A DNA stretch of 64,000 nucleotides from Pelecanus crispus (taxonomy: Eukaryota; Chordata; Aves; Pelecaniformes; Pelecanidae). Positions 26,659 through 40,900 of this stretch are shown piece after piece; within the stretch, counting starts at the first letter, position 1; each line of letters begins with the position of its first letter. Under the pieces are notes generated by a model that ran no database searches, was not told the origin of the DNA, and saw only the letters and a program-made list of their open reading frames with translations. The position numbers were made by a program, and so were the translations under genes. The stretch is from positions 15,094,001 to 15,158,000 of the forward strand of contig NC_134646.1 in the NCBI RefSeq assembly GCF_030463565.1, written 5' to 3'.

Positions 26659-26828
26659 GATATTTGGCTAGTAGCAAAGCAAGACTTAAAATAAGCCACA
26701 CAACCAGCAAGTGTGAGCTGACAAGCAGCAAGGCGACAGGATAGAAGTGTCGAGAAGTTGGCTTGTTATCAGTTAGACAGCCTGTTTCGGGATCATCCGA
26801 TTCATTCAGTGCTCCCTGGATTTGTCTG
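26654..26828 (-). CDS. INPP4B: INPP4B alternative terminal exon with hydrophobic tail
   Basis: The exon has 175 nt of coding sequence: one base completing the codon left open by the catalytic exon, then 57 sense codons and TAA. It begins [20 protein letters not shown], a polar acidic linker. About 30 residues in it becomes strongly hydrophobic ([20 protein letters not shown], then [10 protein letters not shown] and stop), long enough for one membrane span at the extreme C-terminus. It sits between the catalytic exon and the usual last exon, is in the right phase, and has a pyrimidine-rich acceptor ending TTTAACAG. From memory, mammalian INPP4 proteins also have a beta splice form with a hydrophobic C-terminus, so this is probably the avian counterpart. 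A second in-frame AG three bases downstream allows a one-residue variant. No transcript evidence is available here. Confidence 0.82.
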
Positions 26829-29750
26829 CTGTTAAACAGGGGAAGTTAGGAACAAATAGAACAGCGTTTAAACAGCAAAGAAAGCCAACACGTAGGTATT
26901 TTGACAAAGAGAAACTATATTGCCATTTTGATGAAATAGATTTATGCTAAGTACTTCCAATATATTTATTGTGTTCTATAGCTGACCTGGGAAGCACACT
27001 GACTAGGTGGCTAATATGTTATTAAGCCTGATAGATGCCTCGGAGTAGTATTCACAAGTTAACATTAAATGACTTATGAGATGAACTAGACTATCACTAA
27101 AATGGACACACACACCAAACAGAAATGAAATAAGGAAGTTAAAAAAATAGTTAAGGAAGCAAAGAAAAAAAGATCACGAATATGTCACAATGCAACACTG
27201 ACAAAATAGCGTCTCCATGGTGTTCAGTCCTGCTTCACTATCTATTAGGAAATATATAGGCAGAAATAGAAACGACACATGCTATTTTTTAAAATAATTA
27301 ACAACTATTCTAAAATAGTTTTGAATGATGGCAAATTCACTTCTTCAAGAATTCGTCAGTGCTGGTGACTCAGTTTTGAAGTCAACAGCAGTTCTTTTTA
27401 TTTAAAGGCTCACATATACATTCCTGTAAGAAAATTACTCGTACCTTGTTCAGTCAACTCAGATAGGAACTAGTGTGCTTAGAGCGAAGTTCTTCTGAAT
27501 CACTTTGAGTTGTGTGGTCGCTTTCCTACCAGAGCAGCAGGGATACTTTCAAATCACTGCCAATCTTTTCTATTGTACTCCCGGTAGCTTCTGTACAAGC
27601 AGAATTATGCATACTACAACTATACCTCTTCAATCCCTCTGAACTTAACTTTATTTGCATACACTCAGGAGTCCTGTTTATGGACTTCCTTTGGGCAGTA
27701 AGGACTGATAAGATTTTTATTTTTCTATTTACTATGAATATTCTGGGATGAAAAGATAACTCACCATTTTTCTCTATGGACTTAAGAATATCCGTATATA
27801 TCAGATTACAACACAGTGCTTTTTCAGAAGCACATGTCCCAGGTATGCTATTTTTTCAAGAAAGAAAATGCTGGCAGACCATAAAGAGGCTGTAGGGCAG
27901 TACAGGTAATATCACACAGCCCCAGGTAAAACGAGAATGGTACATTGAAGACAGCAGCAGTCACTTCATCTTACAGAAAGCCTGCCTTTCTGACTCATGT
28001 GTTAAAGGGCAATGTTGAGTTTCTTGAGCCTGGGGAGCAAGAGAGGTGCAAGAACTGAATTTACAGGTGGGATCCTAGGAAAGGGGCTGATCAAAACCAT
28101 TCCTTGCACAATTTTCCTTTTAAAGAAGCCTTCTATAGCAAGTTGTTAATTTCTTTCTTTTCTTTGAACACTCAATCTGTATGTTACACCAATAAAGAGG
28201 ACAACCTATACTATTTTAAATAGCAAAATAAAAGATAAGAAATGAAATCCCTAATATTTGAATCTAGGTCAAAGCAACTACTGGTGTCAGCGTGTCTGCT
28301 GCTTTTGGTGTAGAGTTTTCAAGTGTCTGTGGATAGGACTTGGACAGAACTCAAACAGTATTTTAGACAAAATCCTCTCAGAAACCTTCAAGGAACAAAG
28401 CTAACTATGCTATGCTAATTTTGTCAACACGTTGGCTAAACACTGAAATAAATAATTCTGTATTCTGTATCACACCACTCCAGTTAACGCCTTTGTCCTA
28501 GGGTCCACCCCCAGAACTTCCTCCTCTTCTCAGTGATAACGTTGCCATTTGCGATCAGTTGTGAGGACTAAATGTATTGCTCTCTGTTAATTTTCTCCTT
28601 TATCATGTATTTCTGCGTACTTTTAAAAACATGCTGCTTGCTGGTTTTCCTTTTCCTTTCTTAATGTCTACAGGATCCCACAAGTCTGCCTCTTTGACCC
28701 TTTTGCACTATCCCCTCACCCCTTTTCTACTGTTTCAAGGTGAGCCTGCTGGTTTCCGCTTACCCCCATTATGCCCACAATTGAGAGCTGTAGCTCAGCC
28801 CCCATAGTCCCATCTATTCCTTCCCAGCCACAAAGCCCAGGTGCTTTTGGACTGTCCTTCGGGTGCCTTCCATCACAGACTTCATACGTGCGCCTACGGC
28901 AGAGCGGATGCAAGGACCAAACTCTCTTTTTTTCTGAAAAGATCCATCTAGGCAGCAGCAAAGTTCAGCTTTTAGTAAGTTTGCACAGCCACTGCATTAG
29001 ACACTGTTAGGTACTTCATTCTGGAGAGCCTTAGAACAAACTATTGGCATGCAAAGCTAAGCAGGCTGACTTACACGCTTGCAGGTTGTCCCTACAGGGA
29101 TGAACCCTCCTGCTTCTGTGGTGTGCTTTATTCTGTTTTGCTCCGTATCTCATTGACAGTGTGACTGTCTTTTATCTATGTTGCTACAAGTCCCATTAGC
29201 ATCAGTGAGATTTATGCAGATGTAATGATGGAAATACAGATAAAAGCCATATGTTCTTTTTTTTTTTTCAATAGAGAAGCCTAGAGTACATTTGTTGTTT
29301 GATATGCTGAAAAGAATCATCAGTGTCTTTCAATATAAAAAGTCCCATCTTCCCCCCAGGAAAACCACAGTGAACAGCTGATGCACAGGGACTTCTGTTT
29401 CACAAATTAGTCACATCATTCCCTACATGATTCAATAAGACATGCCCAAAATAGAGCAAGAAGATCCAACTCCATTATTAGCTACCTAAGAACAGGCTGA
29501 GCAGAATACCCAAACATGCTTTTAATTTAAGAGGAATATTTGATCACGGTCAGATGCCTTGCTAAGCTCAGCTAATACTTTTCAATGCACTGCAGTGACA
29601 ATGTCTTCTAACACATCTTAAAGTGTTCTCCGGAGTAACTAATGTATCTAGTTAAACAAAGTGATGCCCTACACTCAGCTGTCAGCAATGTGACAACACT
29701 GCTTCCCCTGGCTCATCAAAACCCGTAGAAGTTTTACTGCAAACAGCACG

Positions 29751-29779
29751 AATCCAGCTGGTGCCCTGTCAGCTGGATT
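29751..29779. repeat. Perfect 10-bp inverted repeat with two E-boxes
   Basis: AATCCAGCTG, a 9-bp spacer, then CAGCTGGATT. Each arm contains the E-box CAGCTG. It lies in the large INPP4B intron. Function is unknown. Confidence 0.7.
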
Positions 29780-29960
29780 TATCTGGCTTCTGACTGATGC
29801 TCAGCACAACCAGAATAGAGTGATATCTGTCCCTATTATGGTGTGAAGGTATAGCCATAGTTTTGGATGTTCTCTCCATCACAAGCCATACTCTAACAGC
29901 TCTGAACTCACTCCAAAGGGAAGGAAGAAGACTCCCAAAATATCCAGCAAGTTTTTATTT

Positions 29961-29984
29961 CACACACACACACACACACACACA
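29961..29984. repeat. (CA)12 microsatellite
   Basis: Twelve uninterrupted CA units. Likely length-polymorphic. Confidence 0.95.
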
Positions 29985-31835
29985 GAGTTTTAAGAGGAAT
30001 AGTGAAAGCTTCTAAATCCATAGCATCTGGGGTCACAAACAGCTCTCTAACCTATAGTACTATTTTTATTCATTTACTTTCAAATTATTCATTTGAGGCT
30101 TACAACATAGCACAAATACATCATAACAGCCAAGGGTGCTGTAAGTTTAATGACAATATAACCATTTCAGTCTGCCTCCTATCTCACTTGGTGTTTTATC
30201 ATCTCCAACTCCTATTGGGATAATGCTGCATGCCTATCAAATGAGACAAAGGCAGAACAGCAGGTATTTTCTGTTGTTCTTAAATTCAGATGATAAATTG
30301 TTTGAACCTCCAAGCAGTGGAGCAGAGACAGTGAAAATGATGTGAGGAAAAAGGAAGCCTCTCAAGAGTCCTTATAAAGTCAAGCACACATATGAGGGCA
30401 CATTCTGGCTTTTGATTATCAGTCACACTGACATCCCTGCGAAAGGTTTTTGGAGGAGACGCATTTTAACACTTTGGGAAATATGCTTCTTTTGTTAGAA
30501 CTTCCCCAGCTCCAGCTATTAACGATACAGGAAATGCTAAATTGTCCTAAAGCAGTGCTTCAGGTAGAACAGATATGCAGCTTTCTACCAACACAAGGAT
30601 CCCGTGTGCTAGCAGTGACTTCAGTCCAAATTCATGTCTAATAGCACGCGTACTTTGGGGGAATTTTCCTTTTTTGCAGACAGACTCATGCAAGCAGTTT
30701 CTGGGCCTGCTGGGTTTTTCCTGTCAAAACTCCACTGCTGACACAGAAAAATGGCAAAAGTGTGATGCTTCTCTTTAATCCCATCCAACAATAGCAGCAC
30801 AGACATTTCTTCAAATAGAAGGGATTGCTAACAGTTCTCGATCTTACACAATTTTGCTTACTTGCCTGGTTTTTTTTATTTAAGACTATCACAATCCAGA
30901 ATTTTTAAGCAGCAGCTTCTCTAAAGAGTGTTTTCAGCCTTCTCAAAGATATTAAACAGAATACTGTCTGCTTGCCTTTTTAAAAGGAAAAAAAAAAAAA
31001 AAAGGTTTTGGAGTGAAAGCAGCTTAACTTCTACATTATATATGTTACTGTGATTCACTGAAATGCCTCAGAGGAGAATCAACTGTTTCAACATGCAGCA
31101 CTACAGCTCTAGAAGGTAGCCTTAACTTTTTCAAAGGGAAAAGATGAGATCCTTGTAAACATCTCCTGGCCATTACGAAGATGCTGCACTATAACATCTA
31201 GAAGAATAAAATGTGATTCAGAAGGAAATAAATAGATCTCAGCCTAGTCCTGGAGGATTGCTGAATCAGAGCAGAACTCAGATAAAACATATAAAGGAAT
31301 ATTGGGCAACAACCCTTTATGTTGAAAGATAAAGTTGATACAATAAAACCTCTACCAATTTGTAAAAAAATAAAAAATGTTTCTGCATTGTTTCAAAATG
31401 GAAGATATAGGAGGGGAACCATCAGCGATATCTATATCAACAATCTTGACAATAATTATTTTTCAGATGCACATTGTTGTCAATAACTTAATTTTTTTTC
31501 CTCAAATCTAGATGGTATTAAATAAAGTCAAAGATGCTAGAAATCAATTTTTGCTGCTTATGTGATCCTACAGATCACAGTAGAGATCTACTCCGGCTCC
31601 AAACAAACAAGGTGCATTACTGAAATTGCTGAGCAGTCTCAGCTCTACCAACACTGATGAATTCAGCCAGTGATTTGGAGACAGATGTTATTTAAACACA
31701 CACCAACAATACAAACAATCCAATATGTTTATCAAATTATCACACTAACCTCCCCCCTCTTTTTGTTTTACCTTTTGTACTGCAACTTTTTTCCCTATTC
31801 TTTTTGCTTTTGCCAGCATCCTCTATTTCCCTACC

Positions 31836-31916
31836 TTCTTCTCTCCCTTGTTTGGTTATAACACATTACTTTTACTCCTTTCTTCTCTCCCTTGTTTAGT
31901 TATAACACATTACTTT
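31836..31916. repeat. 44-bp tandem duplication
   Basis: Two copies offset by 44 bp, each containing TTCTCTCCCTTGTTT then GTTATAACACATTACTTTT, with one difference (G at 31854, A at 31898). The near identity suggests a fairly recent local duplication. Confidence 0.85.
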
Positions 31917-34900
31917 TCTAATGCCATTATTTAGGAAATACAAAGGAGAGCACATCATATAACATGAGGCTTGCCCACTGAGTTTGACCAAGCAGCAGAT
32001 TCATGACGTAGTCATGATGACATGACACCTAGATCTTGAAAAACAGTTAATATACAGTAATTCAGTTCTTTGCGCTCAAAACTATAGCACTCTTCCTATG
32101 GGTTCCCAATCTGTCCAGAGAGAAAGATTCCATTTTGAGGAGCTGGCCAGAAATAGCAGGGTGCTGGAGGCTCAGCTATGGTCACAGTACAGATTTTAAA
32201 CACCATTATGGGCAGGCCATAATGGTTCAGTAAAGAGCAACAGATTAATCAACACACTGCCTTGCAGTAATACTTAATAAGAGGGAAGGAGACATCTGGT
32301 TTCTGTGCACACAACCACGTTAAAGAGTAACCATGTGGTAAAACAGTAACATTGACAAAATTCATACAGTGGAAGGCATAATAAAAATAAACAAAACATT
32401 CCAGTTAGAATCACAACCCATTTTCCTCACTGCTGCTGTTAAGACACCTACATTAGCAGTTTAAACCCAGCCTCAGCAGTTCCCCGCTGCTGCAGCCAAA
32501 CAGCAAAACCAAGTTCACGTCATGTGCCTACGTCCCCTTATCTGCCAAAAGCGATTGCTGACCGGAGGCCACCACATGGAACAGTCCCTTGGTTGTGCCA
32601 ACTCCCAAACTACCCAGCAACCACCTAGGAGAGTGCTAAAATCAGCCAAAATTGTGCCAGGAAACATTTAATAATTTCACTGTATAAAATCACTGAGATC
32701 ATGTCTTAGAAACATTCCCAAGTGGTTTTTAATTTACAAGTATGGGCAAAGGCTTCAAGTCCTGCAAAGTCATTCTGGTAACCGTGTGAGAGATTAGCTT
32801 CAGAACTGAAAAGTGATGGGTTTGCAGGAGAGATTCTTCTTTACCTGTCAAGACAGCCGACTGGTTTTTGAAACATGATTTTCACCTCTATTATATTCCA
32901 AGCAAAAGATTTGCTGTTTCATTCTACTATTTACCAACACTGCTGTGCAGTATTATACATCAGTTCTACAAAGGTTTCTCTTTTTATCAAAAAATATGGT
33001 TCTAATAATCTTCCCAGACACTCTTCTGTAAAGTATTAGGATTACATACATGAGAAATTCTTAGGACAAAACTGCAAAAATCTTTCCTGACAAACTTCTC
33101 TTGCAAAGTTTGAAATTCAGTCCAACGTGCAACCCATATTAAAGCAAATGTGACCTATGTCTTTGTGCAGGAAAATAACCAAAGAGAAAACCATAACCAA
33201 CCCATAAGCCAAATCTCAGGTTTCTTAGTGATCTGAGCATGTATGAAATGATGACGACTACATCCCTCAAGTAAGTTCTGAAAATACAAGACATTTCCCT
33301 TCCATAAGGTTATGGCACTAGCATTATGGCTAGTGAGTCACACTTATTTCCAGCCTGCTTCTGTCATAGCACGGGATTTTTACTGAGGATGTGACTGTAC
33401 ATTTAGCTCGCATAGCACAGTGAAACCTAAATCCAAGATAAATTCTCTCTTTCATATATCTAATCAGATTTTAAATACTTTCTGTTGACCATGAAAAATC
33501 TTCATGAATCATCCCTTTTCTTTTGGCAAAGATTCTTTTTTAGCTTTTTTTTCCCCCATGGTGAGGACAAGTGGCAAAGCTGATTTAAGAGGCAGAAAAG
33601 GCTTGCTGTACAGCTAAAGAGTCATGCATGAAGAACGATGCTTAAAATCTGACATTAATTTCTAGATGTTCAAATCTATGGGCAGGATGACAAAATTAAG
33701 GTCAGAAAGAACTGTTGGTGTAAACAAAGGATCACTTAATCTATGTTGCATTTGTAATTCGGCTTATTTTAAGTGAGGCGGGTGTTGAACAGCAATGAGT
33801 ATAAATTTGAATATTGTAACTTAGTGTTTTATACCTGCAACCTCAGCTTGAGATATACAAAAGCAGGAACATGACAGCTTCTGATTAATGACACCAATTC
33901 ACATAATCTCTTCATGGGATTAACCCATGTGTGAGTCATAATATAAATCACAGGAAAGATCTGAAAACCACTCTTCCATTTCAAGTAAATAATGCCAGTT
34001 CGTTAATTACTCTCAGCCAACATACCGATACTGTTTTTTTAAAACACATTAACAGTTTGAGATCTGATCTGTTCTGATCTCAGCCATTCTTTGAGTGCTA
34101 GTACCACACACAGTACATGGCTGTATTTATGCAAGGGGAGTTAGTGCACATGTAGATTCCCTGATAATGAAAAATGCACCTAAACCTGATTTTAGCTGGT
34201 GCACAGGTGCTGGTACCAGGAGCACTAAACGCAGCAAAGAAAGCTCCCCTACTTAGGCTAGGCAGGTGGCTAACCAAAATGACCTACCCAAAAATGCATA
34301 GGCTGGGATGCAGACTGTAGCAATCTGGAGACTGCACCCCAACCGTCCTATCCATAAACCACCTTCTCTTTAGTTTAGCAGGTTGGTTTTAGTCATAACT
34401 AAGACAGTTTTATAAAATGGAAGCAACATCCTATTTGAGCCCCAAACGCACTAGGCTTTCCACCCACTTCCTTCAGAGCACATGACAGGGCTGGGCTGAA
34501 ATTCTCATGAAATGCCCTGAAAGCATTTGCTGTCCTTTCTGGTAATAGCTAATATTTAGAGACTTTGAAGAACAAATGCTTTCTATGAGAAAATAAGAGA
34601 GTGGATGCGACTGTTTTCTCTTCACTTGTTTTGTTTTAGCATCTATTTAGAAGATGGCCAAAGCTCTTTGGAGCCTGTTCTCAGAAGGAAGTACTTTTCT
34701 TCCCCAAGTACCAAGGAGGAGGACTGAAGCTGAAATCTTGTAAACAATATTATTTGTATATTTTACAAGCCTCTTCTCTTTGTTTGTTGTAACTACTCAC
34801 ATTTGTAAGGAAATTTTTATGTCAGATGCTGCTGCAGGTTTCTCAGTAAGTTTCAGACACAGTCCTTCAGTTCCCTTCATCATATCTCAAAAAGTGAATA

Positions 34901-37900
34901 TTAGCATAGACTATCACTTTTTAAGTGAAAAAAGCACTGCACTGATGGGGAGAGTGAAGAGATGAAAACCCATACAGTTTTGCTCCTACAATTTCCAGAA
35001 AAAATGACCTTTTGAAGATTTGAGATCACTATAAAGATTCGATAAGCAGCGTATTTACCTCCTGCATCCCTAAGCCTTTGCTAGCAGCAAGGAGTAAACA
35101 AACAAATTATAACACAGGGGCAAATATCTTCCTCTGTGTAATAACGCTACATTTTCCTTGCTGTTGCAAAGAAATGAAGGACGTTGTTTGGCTCAGTGCA
35201 GTCACAGTAATTCACAGTTTGCCAAAGATAAAGATGCAGCTCTCAGGATATGCTCTATGAACTACATTCAGGACTCCCTGAACAGAAAAAGTATTGCATA
35301 ATGATGAGGTAAGTCACTGGCAGGTCAAAAAAAATGCTAATTTACTTGTTGACCTGGACTGAACTATCAGATACATACTATTTTTTTAAAATCAGGTTTT
35401 TTTCTGTATTGCAAGACTGTATTGTCTCACAGACACAACCAGTAGTGAGGAAACTCCCTCACCAGAGTTATCACTACAATGCCTTGGGAACTGCAGCTTG
35501 CCAAAAGCTACAGAAATCTGCCAATTCCTGCAACTTTGGAGTCACTGGGATAGAGATATGTAAAGAATAAATGTCCCCAAGCACATCTGCAGCAAGCTGC
35601 ATGTGGAAGCGCAAAGCAGTACCTCAGTGGGGCTTTCCACTTACAACATCACTTACAAGTAAGCACAAGTACACTATTTTAAAAATGCTTATAACTGGGG
35701 AAAAGAGGGAGTTTTGCTATGAAAGTTCCAAAACTTGTAACATAAAATTGGAAACATCCAAGATTTTGTGGAAAAACTTATCCACCTATAATCTACTATT
35801 ATTTTCTTCTGAAGAAGCTGCAAGCCAGTAGCAATGTTTGAGTATTTCCTTCCTTTCTTCCTCAGGATGGGACACGGAAGGTAGCAGGAAGGTATAAATC
35901 TTCCCTCACTGAGATGGTGGAGAGTTATCTCTGTCTACAGTGCGTTTTTCTAGTCTGTTATGTACACTGCTTATTTTGCGTGCTGGAAGGAAAACAGTTT
36001 AAGAAACATTTCAGTAAGACATCATCTCACAGTGCTCCCACTTTAGATAAACACAGCACCAATTTTCCAGAAAACCCCTGTCTTTTGAAATAACTTCAGT
36101 GTCCCTAGAACACAACACTGAATGAGACTGTGCTGGGGGCAAGTTCAGCACCTCCTATTTTACACTCTCTTTGTAAGAATGCAGTTCTCAACCCAGTCAA
36201 GTCTGAGACACATTAATCCTGGCATTGGTCATGTTTCTGGTCATGCTTTTCTTTAATCACTAAGAAAAACAGGAACATTTATTCACATGCTTAAAGTGTT
36301 TGGCTTGAGTAACCGTGAGCCAGAGGCCAGGTGGTCAAACAGAAAAATGTGCAGTGCAGCCAAAAAGCACATAGGTTGTTAATTAGAAACACTTCATCCT
36401 CCCCAAATGCACATTACGATGGCAGGCCTTAAGGAAATCTGCGTCCCTTTTAATTTCTAATAAATGCTAATGCCCTTCAATTATCTTGTAACGTATCCCG
36501 CATTAACCTCACTGGGAATGATACTGCCTTTCTGGGCCCGGTGAGACGTGTCGGCATTCACAGTCCTCTCCAGCACTTGCTCATGCCCAATGAACTATGA
36601 AAAAGCGCAGACACCTACTCTAGTCTGAGCTGGCCGCTGCTCTCCTTGTCTTTTGGTTAACACTGCGTTTCTGTGGCTGTTGGACAGCACTTACAGGCTT
36701 CTAGTAACTAAGCAATTTCCCTTTTTAGCATACATTTACTGCACTGGTAAGAACACAGCAGAGACCAAGACTTTTAAACTGCTTAAATTATCCTCTGCCA
36801 TGAACACAAATATATATGGACAGGTATGCAATGTTCTTTTTTAAGAGATCTCAACCATTCTCACTGTTTCACTCTCAATTAACCTTTACTAAAAACTAAA
36901 TCAGCTTCACATCATCTCGCCAGAGCCCAGCCAACACATGGAAAGGATGCTGGAGTCATGCTCGTCTCATTTTATTAGTATTTAATTCTGTGTTAGTTAA
37001 AAATAAATTCTGTAATGTGCTATTAACGTGCTGCTACTGACAGCTTTAATAAAATCAATAAAACACAAAAACTGCAATTAAACAGCAAAAGTGATTTTTA
37101 AAAATTATCACTGCCAGGCTACAGGCATCTCTTGTTATCTCATTAATATACACAGGGGGCAGAGTTGGCTTGTGCACTGTTTATGTACCACTAGATTAAT
37201 AATATCCTTCCTACTCTCTTACAGCATGGTTACAGCAAACAAGTAGCAGAAATGCTCTAAACTGTTTTTGTTCAGTTTTGCTCTTTGCATGAATACTTAA
37301 GGACGGCAGATATGAGATTCAAACAAAGCTAAAGGCACGTGAGTGCAGGCTAGCAATTGCACTTCTCAGATGAGTATGTACATCAGCACAGACAGAATGT
37401 TTGGTGCACGAGATAATAAATTACATTTTCCCAGGTACGGTACAGAGTAATGAAATATACGCCGAACACTGTAGAAATTTAACACATGATGATCTGTCCT
37501 AAGGTGGAATTACTCACAGCTGGAAATGGAAATTTCAGTGGAAAAACAACTGTTTTACATTAGCCCAATAATGTTCTTGAGTTCAGAATAATTAACAACT
37601 AAAGAAGTAACAGACAACCTGAGGGCAAGGAAAGAGTTATCTACCAAACATTTACTTCCCTAAAGAGGAGATTATTTAGAAAGCTTCCTCTCCTTCCCAT
37701 TCATTCAAATGATTAGCTGCATATTTTTACTAAGGAATACTAGCTATAAATAAGTTCTTTTTGAAAAATAAATACATCAAATCACAGTGGTAGAAAAATT
37801 AGAACAAGTTACCGAAACACTGAAAAAGCTTTTGAAAAAACAACATCTACACATCTATCTATCTACCTAAAATGGCTAAATATTTGCAGAATTCACAGTG

Positions 37901-40900
37901 TTCCCAAAATTATGTAAGCTCAAGTAACTCTGTGTCCAGAAGAGCTACCAAATTAAAAAGTTTGTACATAAAAGTATATATAAAATATCAAAGCATGCAG
38001 TAGTTATTTTATCAAACAAACTAACCAGATAAACAAAGGAAGCAGCCCAAATATGGTAGTGGCTGAAGGTTAAACAGCAATCTAACAGTGCACTTTTAAA
38101 TTCTTTTGGTTTTTTGCCTTCTTTTTTTTAAAAAAAACCCAACCAAACCAAACCCAAGCAATAACTTCTGGCTTCCCTGACCCCGTGATAATACATAAGT
38201 TGGTGTCTAGTGACAAATTTGTTTAAAACACAACAGGGAGTGTGCTGATGCCTGCAAAATCTTCCCCATGCTAAGTTTTGCCCTCCTCCCTTTATTTTAC
38301 CTTCAGGTGTTTACTAGGATAACTACAAAATACACTTCCAAGATCTACTCCAAATCCTTCAGAAGGCAACACATCATATACTCCCTAACCCAGAGTGGCA
38401 AGTCTTCAGGTTCCAAATTTAGCAGCCCAGGCTTCCCATATGTCTACAGAACATCCACAAGATGATTCAGAGCCCCTAAATCAGGTAGTTAACCATCCTC
38501 CAAGGTGTGTACTGGGAACATGAATTCTTAACCCAGACATTCATACAGTAGGTATCTAAAGTTTTATGATAGAAACAGCTTGATTACAAGCATTGCACTG
38601 AATTCAACGGACTTTGGAAAAAAATTCTCCAATAGTTAATTGCCCAATATTCCCCCCCCGCCCCCATCTTTAGAGAACCTTATGATCTCCAGCCCATACT
38701 TGCGCTACCTGTACATCACTTACAAAATGAACCACACAAGCCTCGGATTTTCTTTCCGGCACCATAAATATGGTCGAACATGATGACTAAGAACATAAAC
38801 TTTCAAGCTCACTTGACTACAGACTATTTTTAAAGGACAGTCTTGATTTTTCTCTGTAATGTGAATAAAAAAAAAGATTTATGAGCAAGCAATTGTCTGT
38901 TTTGGGCTATGTTACAATGTGGTACAGACCATTAAGCTTTGCAGCAAGATTAACTGTCTTTTTATTTCTCTTTCGGCATTTCGTACCCAATCGAGTATGG
39001 ATAGCAAGTTTAAAGCTTTTATTTTTGCCATAAAAGATCATTTGACTTTTTCCTCTCCATTGTGATATGTATTTCATTTAATAAACTTCATAATTAAAAA
39101 AAACCCCTACTAAAAACACTTCTCTATTCAAGGATTACAATTCAGACGGGGTTCATTTAGTTCCATTAGTTTTAACATCTGTGTTTTAAGTTGCAGATAG
39201 CTTCAAAAGTAGCTGCTGAGGTAATACATTGCTTCATTTACAAAGGAAATTGGATGCTTAATGCATTTTGTAATGCAGTAATAAAAAAGTGGTAGTATTT
39301 GCATAAAGCAGCCCACCGTAATAGCAGGTGTTGGTCCTGTCTGGGAAAAGGTCTTTTGACTTCTGCTAGCCCAGCATGGGCTCATTATTCCATCTGGTTG
39401 TATACTATTGTAGAGATCAGTGAAGTCCACACTACAGAAAGCCACATTTGGGAAGGTTTGTGACCTCATCTGTGCCTAGAAAAGCCAAATGCATGGAGAG
39501 AGGATGCTTTTCAATTTAACTAATTGCGTGGACTGTTAGTGGAGAACAGACTGGCCCGAAAGGACCAGTCACAGCATCATAAAGATCTGCACTCCTTCTC
39601 GGAGACCTCCGATGGCAAATTTCTAGCCAGCGTTTGTTGGCGTAGCTCCTTTGACTTCGCTAGAGCTATTCCAGTTTTATTTCAGGTAAAGGCTGTTTGT
39701 GAATGACTATATTAAACGTATGTAGCACAAACCAATATTTTAGAAAAGACACACATGTCCAAATTCAAAGGATTTGAGGGAGGCGGTGGCTGTCATCACC
39801 ACAGTACCCACTGGACAGCACAGCTGGGATTGTGAAACCCATTTGTGCGTTTTGCTTTCCAAATGGTTTTTATTGGTTTGATCATTCTCTGTTTCAGAGG
39901 ATCAGTCTCTTTGTCTTACTAACTCATTATTTCCTAGAACTATCATATCATGATATGATTATCTTTTCTTTTGTACTTAGGTAGATCTGATTCAAACCTA
40001 AGAGCTGAATTCCAAATGTTGTTACTATATTAACTGTAACAGCACGCAAAGCAGAAAATTTCAGTGTTTAATCTGCTGAAGGGACAAACACTCTCGGAAC
40101 AGAACCATGTCTGGAAAATACCTGTACTGTGTCCGAGTGCTTGTATAAGCATGCAGGAGACAATCAAAACCATGAGTTCAAGTTCATTACCACCTCATTT
40201 CAAATTTTACCTTGGAATTAAATTGAGACTGAAATGAGTTTTGTTATCCTTATTGTGCTGCATGGAGGAAGATTCTTTGTGACAGCAGGAAGAATGATTG
40301 CCTCTGGGACTGAAAACACAGAATTGGAGGTAGCTCTGTCACAAAATAATTTAAAAAAAAAATCAGCTAAGACTACAAATACCTCTCTAGACTACTGTGC
40401 TATGTGTTTGCTCAGCACCTTCTTAACAGTGAATACTTGGTGTCTGAAAGTGAGAAAAAGTATCCGATTTGAAAAATGCTAGTACACTCAAGTTTCATTA
40501 TCCTCCCTGAAAGACCAAGGACAATGGCTCTAACACGTATACGAAGTGACCGCATTTTTCCAGCGCTTCTACCTCAGTAAAATCTTCACCTACAAACCAG
40601 TCTCTTCATCTGAAGATAAAGCCCCAGGGCAAGACAGAACACGAAGATCTCAAGTCTTCTAACTAAATTTTAATTGCCAGTCAAAGCATGCAAAACAAAT
40701 CAGAAACCAGTGATACAGAAATAAAGTACTCTAAAAACTGTTTCTTGTGTTGTAAAAATATTTGTAAAGTTTGTAAGCCATTTTTAAAAATTCATTTCAT
40801 TAAGTCACATAATAAAACAGCGACATGTGACAAAATGAAATGCACCAATTCCTACGTTTGTACGTTTTCTTTGACTATAATTATGTGTGTGCACATTATG

